Assembly (NCBI GenBank): GCA_034096865.1
Contig: JAWQFJ010006021.1
Location: forward strand, 122,501-140,000
Reading direction: 5' to 3'
DNA: 17,500 bases
Source of the DNA: Theodoxus fluviatilis
Lineage: Eukaryota; Mollusca; Gastropoda; Cycloneritida; Neritidae
In this document: positions 1-7,906 of the stretch, piece by piece
Numbering within the stretch: position 1 is the first letter of the stretch
Layout of the letters: every line of letters begins with the position of its first letter
The notes under the pieces: model-generated
The model's database searches: none
Told to the model about the DNA's origin: nothing
What the model saw: only the letters and a program-made list of their open reading frames with translations
Made by a program: the position numbers and the translations under genes

Positions 1-556
1 ATGTTGCAGTCCAGGAAGCTGTATACACTTTTCTCTGTAAAATGTTGCGGTCCAGGAAGCTGTATACACTTTTCTGTGTAAAATGTTGCGGTCCAGGAAG
101 CTGTATACACTTTTCTGTATAACATGTTGCTGTCCAGGAAGCTGTATTCACTTTTCTGTGTAAAATGTTGCGGTCCAGGAAGCTGTATACACTTTTCTGT
201 GTAAATTGTTGCGGTCCAGGAAGCTGTATACACTTTTCTGTGTAAAATGTTGCAGTCCAGGAAGCTGTATATACTTTTCTGTGTAAAATGTTGCGGTCCA
301 GGAAGCTGTATACACTTTTCTGTGTAAAATGTTGTGGTCCAGGAAGCTGTATACACTTTTCTGTGTAAAATGTTGCGGTCAAGGAAGCTGTATGCACTTT
401 TCTGTGTAAAATGTTGCGGTCCAGGAAGCTGTATACACTTTTCTGTGTAAAATGTTGCGGTCCAGGAAGCTGTATAAACTTTTCTCTGTAAAATGTTGCG
501 GTCTAGGAAGCTGAATACACTTTTCTCTGTAAAATGTTGCTGCTAGAAAGCTGTAG
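1..556. repeat. 41-bp minisatellite, 13 full copies plus a partial one
   Basis: The unit begins ATGTTGCGGTCCAGGAAGCT and continues to TTTTCTGTGTAAA. Copies start at 1, 42, 83 and so on to 534, so the register is kept through 13 units with no insertion or deletion; only substitutions separate them (for example CAGTCC/CGGTCC and CTCTGT/CTGTGT). The 14th copy breaks down after about 22 bases. The array begins at the window edge and probably continues upstream. Because 41 is not a multiple of 3, reading frames rotate through the units; the short minus-strand frames across it are not taken as genes. Confidence 0.97.
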
Positions 557-1870
557 CCTTGTACTGCGGTCGTGAAGGACCCCGTTTGTCCAATAAAATC
601 CAAACACGCAAAAGGGGTTTGTAGGTGGACAGAGAACAAGCAAGAAGGTGAGCATGTAGGCAAACAGGTAGGCAGGCGCCGTAGCAAGCTGGCAAGTAGG
701 CTGATAGGCCGGTGGTAAGTTGGGGGGATAAGGGGCGTTATCAAATAGGCTGGTGTCGACTTGCGTTAACACGATGAAAGCAGATGTAAAGACAGTCAAA
801 TGTTTGACCCATAGTAACATCGGCCTGTTATTTGTCAACTAGGTAGGCTGACAACGCGCCCCAGGGCTGTAGGCGTGCAGGGCTGTCTCCATAGCTCAGC
901 TTGGGGCGGCTCTACGCAGCCAGGTGCTGCCGACTGCAGAGCGACATAGATCTGTAGACAACACGAAAGACGCCAAGTAAGGCCTCTCTAACAGTAACAG
1001 TGCCCGTCATGTAGAACTGTTTCATATTACTCTCCCTGTCTTGTGATGCTGGCCTACCAATGCGTCATCTTTTCGCTCCTGAGATGAGGATTCCTATAGC
1101 AGCGTCGTGACGATGAAAACGCTGTGTAAAATTGCAGCCGACGTGCATGGCAAGGCACCAGAGTACGTTGCCATGGATGGAAATATTGCTACACACGAGC
1201 TATTTTGTTGGATTGAGGCGAAAGAAGCCGTAAAATAGGACAAGACGTAGGTGCGACACATTGTTTGCGCGTGCTGACTGTATAGGTAAGATCTTCCTTG
1301 TTGACGGCTGGAAGTGAGTCTGTGGCTGAGTGTTGCTTCGGCATTGGTTTTCTGCAGACAAAGCAAAGTCAATGCGCAAAGTCACATGTTCAGCCAAGTT
1401 GCTTTCTTTCTCATGCCACATCACTACGGCTTCAGATCTTCATCGGTCAAGGGAATTTCTGGACGCTGTCAGAGTTCTGTCCCTTGCCTGAGGTGAAAGA
1501 GCAGGAATGCAATTAGTGGAGCTGTGAACATACGCCAAAAATAGCCCACTTTCCCGTCATGCCTTTCGCCCTGACCAGTTTCCGGAGAGGCGTTGACTCC
1601 TTCCGCTCAGCAGGTGTGAATGATCTGATTGGCTGCTACCGCCATTCGCGACTGTCATTGGCTGCCTGCTCCACGTCTGTGGCAGGCCGAGGGTTGTGGG
1701 GTGAGAATTGGACGATTCTGAAGAAATTCGTTGCCATAGAAATGAAATTACTGCCCTCAGTATTTCTCGCCAGAGCGTCACTGGTCTTTAATCGCTGAGA
1801 AGGAAAAGTGAGAATCAGATGACGGGGTTTCGCTTCCACTTGGCCAATACTTACTCTTTTTTGATCCCTT
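557..1870. other. Unique sequence, no recognisable gene
   Basis: No reading frame here resembles a known protein, and the open frames are short and overlap on both strands. Bases 640-850 are rich in the word GTAGGC/TAGGC, possibly a decayed short tandem repeat. Donor-like words (AAGGTGAGC near 646, GTAAGT near 715) exist but cannot be tied to an exon. A tRNA A-box-like word near 893 has no matching B box. Confidence 0.6.
1628..1848. promoter_or_regulatory. Cluster of four CCAAT-box words
   Basis: ATTGG (CCAAT on the minus strand) occurs at 1628-1632, 1657-1661 and 1707-1711. The first two lie in an identical nine-base word, ATTGGCTGC, 29 bp apart. A plus-strand CCAAT occurs at 1844-1848 inside TGGCCAATA. 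NF-Y binds CCAAT with flanks of this kind and such boxes often occur in multiples in animal promoters. No TATA box or transcript start can be placed, so a promoter role is only inferred. Confidence 0.25.
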
Positions 1871-2014
1871 TTTAGACCATATATCCCAACGTCTTCGCTT
1901 TCTCTAGTGTGGTGCGAAAGCTACCTACGTCTGTGATCAGTGTGTCGATAGAGGCCATCGCCCTTTCATTTGAACATTTCTCTGTGCCCGTTTTCCGTGT
2001 CCCTCTACATTCCA

Positions 2015-2053
2015 TCCCCCACCCCACCCCACCCACCCCACCCACCCGACCCA
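2015..2053 (-). repeat. C-rich tract: strong G-quadruplex motif on the minus strand
   Basis: On the plus strand this is CCCCC/CCCC/CCC runs separated by single A bases, giving eight or so G-runs of 3 to 5 with one-base loops on the minus strand. Short loops and many G-runs are the standard signature of a very stable G-quadruplex. It lies between unique DNA and the large GA/CA microsatellite block. Confidence 0.8.
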
Positions 2054-2122
2054 CTACACACACTGCACACACGCACATAAATAATGTAATCAAACGCATA
2101 TGTGCAGATCCGCAGCATAAGG

Positions 2123-2276
<154 letters not shown>

Positions 2277-2289
2277 CGCCCCACCCCAC

Positions 2290-2407
2290 CCCCTACACAC
2301 ACACGCGCTCGCGCAGGCACACATTCACTCACATAATCACAATAAAACAAATGTATGCATAAAAACACACAGACACGTACATACGTACACACAAGCGCGA
2401 GCGCACA

Positions 2408-2449
<42 letters not shown>

Positions 2450-2813
2450 CACATTCACACAAACGCACACACACACAAACGCACACGTACACACGGACAC
2501 ACTTAAACACATACACACACGCGCGCGCGTGGGCGCACGAACATATACACACACATACACATATATATGCATACACACACAAACACACATGCAAACACGC
2601 TCGCGCGGGCGTACGCACACGCACACACACATAGACACACATATACACACACACACAGAAACACACACACACACTCACACACACTAACACACACACACAC
2701 ACAAACATGCGAACGCGCACGCGCTAGCACATGCACATCCACACATACACGTACACAATAACACATTTACACACATACGCATACACACACACACACACTC
2801 ACACACACACGCA

Positions 2814-2890
<77 letters not shown>

Positions 2891-2895
2891 CAACC
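2290..2895. repeat. (CA)n mosaic microsatellite with CG-rich islands
   Basis: About 600 bp dominated by CA on the plus strand. Perfect stretches (2414-2444, 2822-2880) are separated by degenerate parts with ACGC, ATAC and ACAT and alternating CGCGCG words (2520-2529). Alternating purine-pyrimidine sequence of this kind can adopt Z-DNA. His-Thr and Cys-Val frames across it are artefacts. Confidence 0.96.
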
Positions 2896-2948
2896 CGCTC
2901 TCACCTCTACATACACAGAGACAAATGACCACAGCGGCGTCCAGGCAG

Positions 2949-2963
2949 TGCGCCACCTGCTGG
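2949..2963 (-). promoter_or_regulatory. CTCF-like binding word
   Basis: The minus strand reads CCAGCAGGTGGCGCA. Against the CTCF core CCASYAGRGGGCRSY this matches 13 of 15 positions by eye. CTCF is present in bilaterians including molluscs and sets chromatin boundaries. The site sits at the exact edge of the GA/CA microsatellite block. One short motif is weak evidence on its own. Confidence 0.35.
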
Positions 2964-2974
2964 TCAGTGGGAGG

Positions 2975-3040
2975 CGTGGCTGGAGAGGGCGCGTGGCCAA
3001 TCAGCTGATGGGCAGTGCCAGTGCGATAGTGACCGTCACT
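2975..3040. promoter_or_regulatory. GC-box-like, CCAAT and palindromic sites
   Basis: A KLF/GC-box-like GGGAGGCGTGGC precedes a CCAAT box at 2997-3001 in the context GGCCAATCAG, the favoured NF-Y context. An E-box CAGCTG follows at 3002-3007 and an AGTGAC-C-GTCACT palindrome lies at 3028-3040. Together with the CTCF-like site this forms a compact cluster of about 100 bp. No downstream gene is recognised. Confidence 0.3.
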
Positions 3041-3440
3041 GATGAAATTGCATGCGGGATTGTCCCCTCCCCAGAGGGCCCCTTGTCAGGCGGAGTTATC
3101 TCCCCCTGACTTGATGGGGACTGGCAAGGAGTGGATGAACAGGGAAGGAGAGATGAGATGAGGGACGGGAGGAAGACGAGGGAGCAGTAGGGAAGAGTGG
3201 CTACTAGAGGTAATAACATAATACACAAAACCTGGACTGAACAGACCATAACAGATTGCATTAGGGTAAAATCTGCATATATTTGCAAACATTGCAGTGG
3301 TGCGTCCGCTGCGAGAATGCAAAGGGTGTTGTGCAGCACGAATTGCTCTTTCGCTCTAATTCAGACCAGTACTTATCCCAGTGTGGACGCCAGAGTAAGT
3401 CCTGCAACAGATCTACATACAGCGTGCTTGCATCTTGTTT
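3041..3440. other. Unique sequence, no recognisable gene
   Basis: Open frames of up to about 110 codons exist on both strands but none resembles a known protein. Bases 3420-3452 are pyrimidine-rich and end in CAG, an acceptor-like pattern, with a GTAAGT word about 60 bp upstream; there is no coding evidence on either side. Confidence 0.5.
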
Positions 3441-3515
3441 CCTTGTCCTCAGTTTGCCCCGAAAGCCATCAATGCACTGAACCCTGACATAAACCTGCCC
3501 ACTCGTACACGCGTG
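3441..3515 (+). pseudogene. Possible LINE reverse-transcriptase C-terminal remnant
   Basis: In the frame that stops at TGA 3511-3513 the peptide includes QFAPKAINALNPDINLPT. Many non-LTR retrotransposon proteins end with a segment of the form SFxPxAIxxLN, so this may be a relic of such an end. A TAA upstream (near 3390) limits the frame to about 40 codons. The resemblance is short and could be chance; the piece has no detectable poly-A or target-site duplication. Confidence 0.22.
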
Positions 3516-3660
3516 TCTCTGCCAGAGAACTGAAACGATAATTAAAAGGATGGAAAGCCGTTGGCATTGGCATTGTTAACGAGATTACATAATTTCATCT
3601 TAGAGCAACAGCTTTAATGAGTGATGTGTTAAGTTTCAATATATACTCATCGCCACGAAG

Positions 3661-3752
3661 CACACACACATACGTGCACGCACGCATGCACGTATGCACG
3701 CACGCACACACACACACGCACGCACGCACGCACACACACACACACACACACA
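3661..3752. repeat. (CA)n / (CACG)n microsatellite
   Basis: CA-rich block with internal runs of the tetramer GCAC (CACGCACGCACG) and a final perfect CA stretch. It runs directly into an AACT tetramer tract. Confidence 0.95.
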
Positions 3753-3799
3753 TACTAACTAACTAACTAACTAACCAACTAACCAACTAACTAACTAAA
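3753..3799. repeat. (AACT)n microsatellite
   Basis: Eleven or so tetramers of ACTA/AACT with two AACC variants. It directly follows the CA repeat, making a compound microsatellite, and ends 50 bp from the transposase remnant. Confidence 0.93.
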
Positions 3800-3845
3800 G
3801 TCAAGTTCATTTTGTTACCAACACTTCATTTTATGAAACGAGTTG

Positions 3846-4085
3846 CTAAATATCTAGTGTGTCGGTCTCGCCTCCTTAAAAGTTGCTCCCTGCGGTGCCG
3901 CACTCTGAGGAAAGCATCCTGCCAACGGTGGCAACCATCCGGTGCCACTCTTCATGCAGGCGCTGGAGAAGTTAAGATGGTGTTGTGGCAGGCTCCTCAA
4001 AGCCGTCACGAACTCTTCGACCAATTTCCTCCCACAGACCCTCCAAGATGCCATATTCCACTTCCATCAGTGGCAGATCTATCTG
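3846..4085 (-). pseudogene. Tc1/mariner-like transposase C-terminal remnant
   Basis: One minus-strand frame, about 75 codons, with two in-frame stops (TTA on the plus strand at 3972-3974 and 3876-3878) and no frameshift. From the upstream end it reads EGLWEEIGRRVR, then LLQRLHEEWHRM after the first stop, then a region ending GGETDT after the second. This matches the order of Tc1-like transposase ends: a W-x-x-[IL]-x-R-R-V segment after the last catalytic acidic residue, an [AR]LxEEW segment, and a final GGxT. The catalytic DDE/DDD region is not present. No terminal inverted repeats were found. It is a dead fragment; the family call is from motif order alone. Confidence 0.55.
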
Positions 4086-4118
4086 CAACTTTTGTTTTGT
4101 AGAGGATATCGACTTAAT

Positions 4119-4162
4119 GGGGGTGGGGGTGGGGTGGGGTGGAAGGGGTGGTGGAAGGGGGG
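4119..4162 (+). repeat. G-rich tract, G-quadruplex motif
   Basis: Runs of 4 to 6 Gs separated by single T bases, followed by GGAAGGGG groups. The word TGGGGGTGGGGGTGGGGTGG also occurs near 9712, so the two tracts share a common simple motif. Confidence 0.8.
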
Positions 4163-4379
4163 CAAGAACAAGGAGTTCAAAGATATCACCAACAGACTCT
4201 TTACAAGAGTAAGTTTACATGGCATGGAAGTCAGCACAGAAATATCCAAGATCATAGTGAACGGTGTAAACGACATCAGTGTCGACATAGCTATGAATGG
4301 TGAATCTATGAAAGGCGTGATTTGCTCTATTTTTTTAATTGGGGATGGTTTTTGATTTTGCGATGATTATATAATTAAA

Positions 4380-4563
4380 ACTGAACACACTCACACATAC
4401 ACACACATTCACGCAGGCACACGCAGACACACGCATACACACACACGCGCGCATGCACACACACATGCACGCACGCACGCACGCACACTCACACACGCGC
4501 GCACGCACACACACACATGCACGCACGCACCCGCACACACACACATCATCACCACCACCACCA
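4380..4563. repeat. (CA)n / (CACG)n microsatellite ending in a CAC triplet run
   Basis: CA-rich mosaic with tetramer GCAC runs (4468-4485) and CGCGCG words, closing with ATCATCACCACCACCACCAC. It has the same orientation (CA on the plus strand) as the other three CA blocks in the window. Confidence 0.95.
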
Positions 4564-5805
4564 CACCTTCCCAGCATACATCCGTCACCATTTGAACTCA
4601 GCCTCAGCTTCAGTGCCAAGTGTACCTTGCTCTACTTCCCTTGTCCAAGTCCTGCACAGCACTGCAGCACTCCACACAACCCAGATGCCAGAAACCCACT
4701 CCTCAAACGTGACACGCCAGCGCAAACAGCCCTAATTCTCACACAACATGTCGGCGCCAAGCGCGAATATGCGTGATGAGGGCATCTGGGTCAGTGACAC
4801 ACTTCTCAAATGCACGCCATGGATAACACATGTTAATTTCCTCGAATGATGAGCTAAATAAAATGTTTACGTGCTTGAAAATCAACTTGTTATCGCCTTG
4901 CCTCTGCTGGGTAGCACATGCATTGGAAAATTCAGGGGACATTTTCTATAACATGCCGCTGACGCGAAATCTATTTTCAAATGGACTTCTACAATGTTGT
5001 TCCTGTAGTGACCCTATGTATATTAAATTAAACAGAGAAGACAGCAAATTAAATTTTTGAAAACTTGTATTTTCAAACACCAAAAATTCGAGTTAGGACT
5101 GTTTTTGTAGTGGCGTATCACACTTTTACTTTCACGATGATGGCGTGTACCCTTCAACCCGTTCTAGTTCACTAGAGACTTCGCCTGCCGTCGAAAGATT
5201 CTCTAGCACAGTTCATATCATGGGGTGGAAGGATTCCGTTCGAAATATGCAAATGGAGGTCACACGAGAGGCTTGTGGGATAGCCGATCTGCTCGATGAC
5301 ATACGCCGTTAAAGTAGTTCTAAGACTATTTCGCACACAACTCTTAACTTACTCTTGTTGAGGCAATAAACAAGCGTTTATTCGATAAAGTAAAATGTTT
5401 GTGTTGAAATGGAAACAATTGTTTACATCTGAATGGTTTCTGAAAAAAAAAGTGGAGAAAAAAATAGTATCAGAAGGAACTATTTTTGGCGCAATGCTGT
5501 AATGCGAAGGGTCAAGACTATTACGCATTCATTGCGAACCGTACCAGAGTCAATACTTACTCGGGTTCACATAATGCCCTTTAACCTTGCCAAACGAGGG
5601 TGGCCTCGTCATCTCATTCATACTGGCGATATCAGGATGCGTGTTCTCCCCCTTTCCAGTCCAAACCTTCCCCTCTTCCCATATTCGCGTCCCCAGTCTT
5701 CAGTGCTGGGTGGGAACAGGAGAAAAACCCATGTTCTGCCAGAATGGCGTATTGTGGTGGTTTCACATTTGACGTAGTTAGGCATGGGGGGATGATGCGG
5801 AATCC
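4564..5805. other. Unique sequence, no recognisable gene
   Basis: AT-richer than its surroundings, especially 4830-5100 and 5300-5530. Open frames reach 114 codons (5433-5777, plus) but show no domain, signal peptide or membrane pattern that can be named. No TE protein similarity was noticed. Confidence 0.55.
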
Positions 5806-6240
5806 AGAGGGGTGGAGTGGAGTGGAGTGGAGTGGGGTGAAGTGGAGTGGAGACGAGTGGAGTGGAGTGAAGTGGAGTGGGGTGGGGTGGAGTGGAGTGG
5901 AGTGGAGACGAGTGGAGTGGAGTGGGGTGGATTGGAGTGGGGTGGGGTGGAGTGAAGTGGGGTGGAGTGGAGTGAAGTGGAGTGGGTGGAGTGGAGTGGA
6001 TTGGAGTGGGGTGGGGTGGAGTGGAGTGGAGTGGAGACGAGTGGAGTGGAGTGGAGTGAGGTGGAGACGAGTGGAGTGGAGTGGAGTGGAGTGGGGTGGA
6101 TTGGAGTGGGGTGGGGTGGAGTGAAGTGGGGTGGAGTGGAGTGAAGTGGAGTGGGAAGGAGTGGAGTGGATTGGAGTGGAGTGGAGTGGAGTGGAGTGGA
6201 GTTGGGTGGGGTGGAGTGAAGTGGGGTGGAGTGGAGAGGG
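5806..6240. repeat. GGAGT pentamer satellite with higher-order duplication
   Basis: About 430 bp of the pentamer GGAGT with variants GGGGT, GAAGT, GGATT and GAGACGAGT. The rare variant ATTGG occurs at 5931, 6000, 6100 and 6170. The spacings of 169 and 170 bp between alternate sites, with matching flanking variants, show that a block of about 170 bp was duplicated as a whole. Long Ser-Thr-Pro-His and Trp-Ser-Gly frames through it are artefacts of the pentamer. Confidence 0.96.
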
Positions 6241-6439
6241 TAGGTAGGTGCGGTGGTGTAGAATGAAAATAGGTAGGTGAAATAAGTTGAGCGGGAGTGG
6301 TGGTGGTTGCAGTAAAGGACAAGATTACACACATACGAGTTTTTGTACCATCTTATTCTTCTGCTCCATCGTTGATCGTGTGGTCACTGCAGTTCTTGTC
6401 TTACTGCAGGAAAGACAGAAAGCGCGCCCGGGAGGGAGG

Positions 6440-6670
6440 GGGAACCGATAAATAAAGGGGGGGGGGGGAGAAATGTTAAGAGGGGACAAGGGAGGAATCT
6501 AGATGTAAAGAGAGGGGAGGGGGAAACTTAGATGTAAAGAGGAGAGGGAGGGGGGATGTAAAGAAGGGTAGGGGGGAAATGAAATGTAATGAGAGGAAGG
6601 GAGAACCTAGATATAAAAAGGGTGGGGGTAGGGGTGGGGAGAAGGAGTAGGGGGGTGGGGCGGTGATGTT
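6440..6670 (+). repeat. Decayed G/A-rich tandem repeat with G-quadruplex potential
   Basis: The word GATGTAAAG recurs at 6502, 6531 and 6555, with weaker forms near 6584 and 6609, each followed by a G-rich stretch. The spacing of 24 to 29 bp is irregular, as expected for an old or sloppily expanded array. Runs of 5 to 11 Gs are present. Confidence 0.75.
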
Positions 6671-7184
6671 TGAGGGAAGAAATGAGAAGGTGCGCCTGGC
6701 AGCAGACAGGGATGTGCAATGGAGAGGGTGAAACGAGGTACGCTTGTCTTTAGGTGAAGACAGAGGCGAGGATTCTCACCCCACTACAACCTCATCTTTA
6801 GTATCTGTGCTGTGTCGTTTTCTTCATCTCAACTCCCAACCCTCCATCTATGTATAGTTTCGACTCACCCCACAAATATGAGTTTAATCTTCACCCATAG
6901 TCTAAGGTATGCTGAACCGACTACGAGATATTCTCCATGCTGCGCAGACGAGGATGAAGGTGATGTCTGCTTAAAGTTTCAGATTTGTAAGGCAAGTCCA
7001 AGCTCCTTGTAAAACCGTCATTCACCCAAATACGAAGGCCAGTGGTCTCTGATAATCGATGTGATCATAGGACTGAATCGTGTGTTTCACGCACATAGGC
7101 GAAAGCGAGAGGCTCTGTCCATTATTATGAAAACTTTGTTGAAGGATGTTCTCTGGAACAATGTATTAACTGTATCAACTGTCA
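6671..7184. other. Unique sequence, no recognisable gene
   Basis: Several short open frames on both strands with no recognisable similarity. No RNA gene or repeat structure stands out. Confidence 0.5.
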
Positions 7185-7439
7185 TCATGGTGGCCCCTCG
7201 AATCTCGAGGAAGACGTGTCTGCGTAGTCATCTGTGCAGAAGGGAATGGCTCTGTAGTCCAAGTTGCGATTTGCGGAGTTGCAACAGACAGGACACTGGA
7301 AGTCTGCTGTTGTCGCAGAGATGGACTCATCTCGGTGACGAAGCTCTCTTGCTGCCTGGGCTTTGATAAGGCGCGCCTCTTGAAAAGTCTTAGGACTGCC
7401 AGCGAGCATCCCTACCTGTCCCTTTCGCCACTTGCCCAC
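7185..7439 (-). pseudogene. Possible LINE C-terminal zinc-finger remnant
   Basis: An 84-codon minus-strand frame contains KAQAARELRHRDES, then FQCPVC, then C and H/D-rich sequence ending near SSSRFEGPP. Many invertebrate non-LTR retrotransposon proteins end with a basic A-rich helix followed by a CxxC zinc finger (FxCxxCGR...SHxRxH). The basic helix and the CxxC pair fit; the expected R-x-G-L and H-x-x-x-H half is not recognisable, so the finger is broken or the call is wrong. The frame lies downstream, on the same strand, of the better supported LINE end at 7757-7906, but the two need not be one element. Confidence 0.35.
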
Positions 7440-7756
7440 AGCCGCAGGACTTTCGAAGGGTTGTTACGTGACTACGCAGAGAGACATGTGCGAGAGAATT
7501 GTTTTACTGGGTCACAGCCGTTGCACAGGATCAGTCCCACACTCTCGCCCAGAGAGGTTGTTTGTATCAGCTGTTGACACTGTGTTGTACTAACTCTACC
7601 TGAGGTCCGAAACTTTTCCCGTCTTTCCATGCAGAGTGTTAGGCTGTGTTAAAAGATCTGGTACTGTGTGGTTGAAATCACACTGCTCCTCCTATATCCC
7701 CTCACTCGCCACTCCACACATGCACTGGACTGAACAAGAACCTTGTCGTTGGAAAA
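7440..7756 (-). other. Probable LINE 3' untranslated region and unique sequence
   Basis: On the minus strand this follows the stop codon of the LINE fragment at 7757-7759, so the part nearest to it is probably the element's 3' untranslated region. No poly-A or short-repeat tail and no target-site duplication could be placed, so the 3' end of the element is undefined. Confidence 0.35.
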
Positions 7757-7906
7757 TTAAAAAGCACTGTCAAAATGCAAAAGCTTTGCATCTGTGCTGA
7801 AAGACGACACAGACGGAGCCTGTGGGATGTCCTCCGGGAGAGAGCTCCAGCCTTGTGCAGCAGCGTGCTGGAAGGATCGGTCGCCCTTGGTTGTGGACCT
7901 GCAGTG
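7757..7906 (-). pseudogene. LINE (CR1/L2/Jockey-type) reverse-transcriptase C-terminal fragment
   Basis: The minus-strand frame ending at the stop 7757-7759 carries GDRSFQHAAAQGWSSLPED, then APSVSSF, then KLLHFDSAF as its last residues. Non-LTR retrotransposon polyproteins of the CR1/L2/Jockey group end with exactly this order: GDRxF, AA...WNSLP, S[VL]xxF, LKxxLFxxAF. Only the last 45 or so residues survive; the reverse-transcriptase core is absent. Upstream, the frame runs without a break into the 34-bp minisatellite, whose first unit overlaps the codons RSTT just before GDRSF. The element is therefore truncated by, or replaced with, the array. Confidence 0.8.

Noticed and set aside
1..556. 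CRISPR array
   Set aside because: Repeats are contiguous with no unique spacers, and the surrounding DNA is animal-like. The same holds for the other four minisatellites.
890..960. tRNA gene or tRNA-derived SINE head (TAGCTCAGCTTGG A-box-like word; a similar word near 11735)
   Set aside because: No B box at the right distance and no cloverleaf could be folded by eye.
3391..3452. Short intron (GTAAGT to TCCTCAG)
   Set aside because: About 60 bp, no coding support on either side; a chance donor-acceptor pair is likely.
5600..6334. Ser-Thr-Pro-His and Trp-Ser-Gly frames over the GGAGT satellite
   Set aside because: Direct translation of a pentamer repeat with no unique protein sequence around it.
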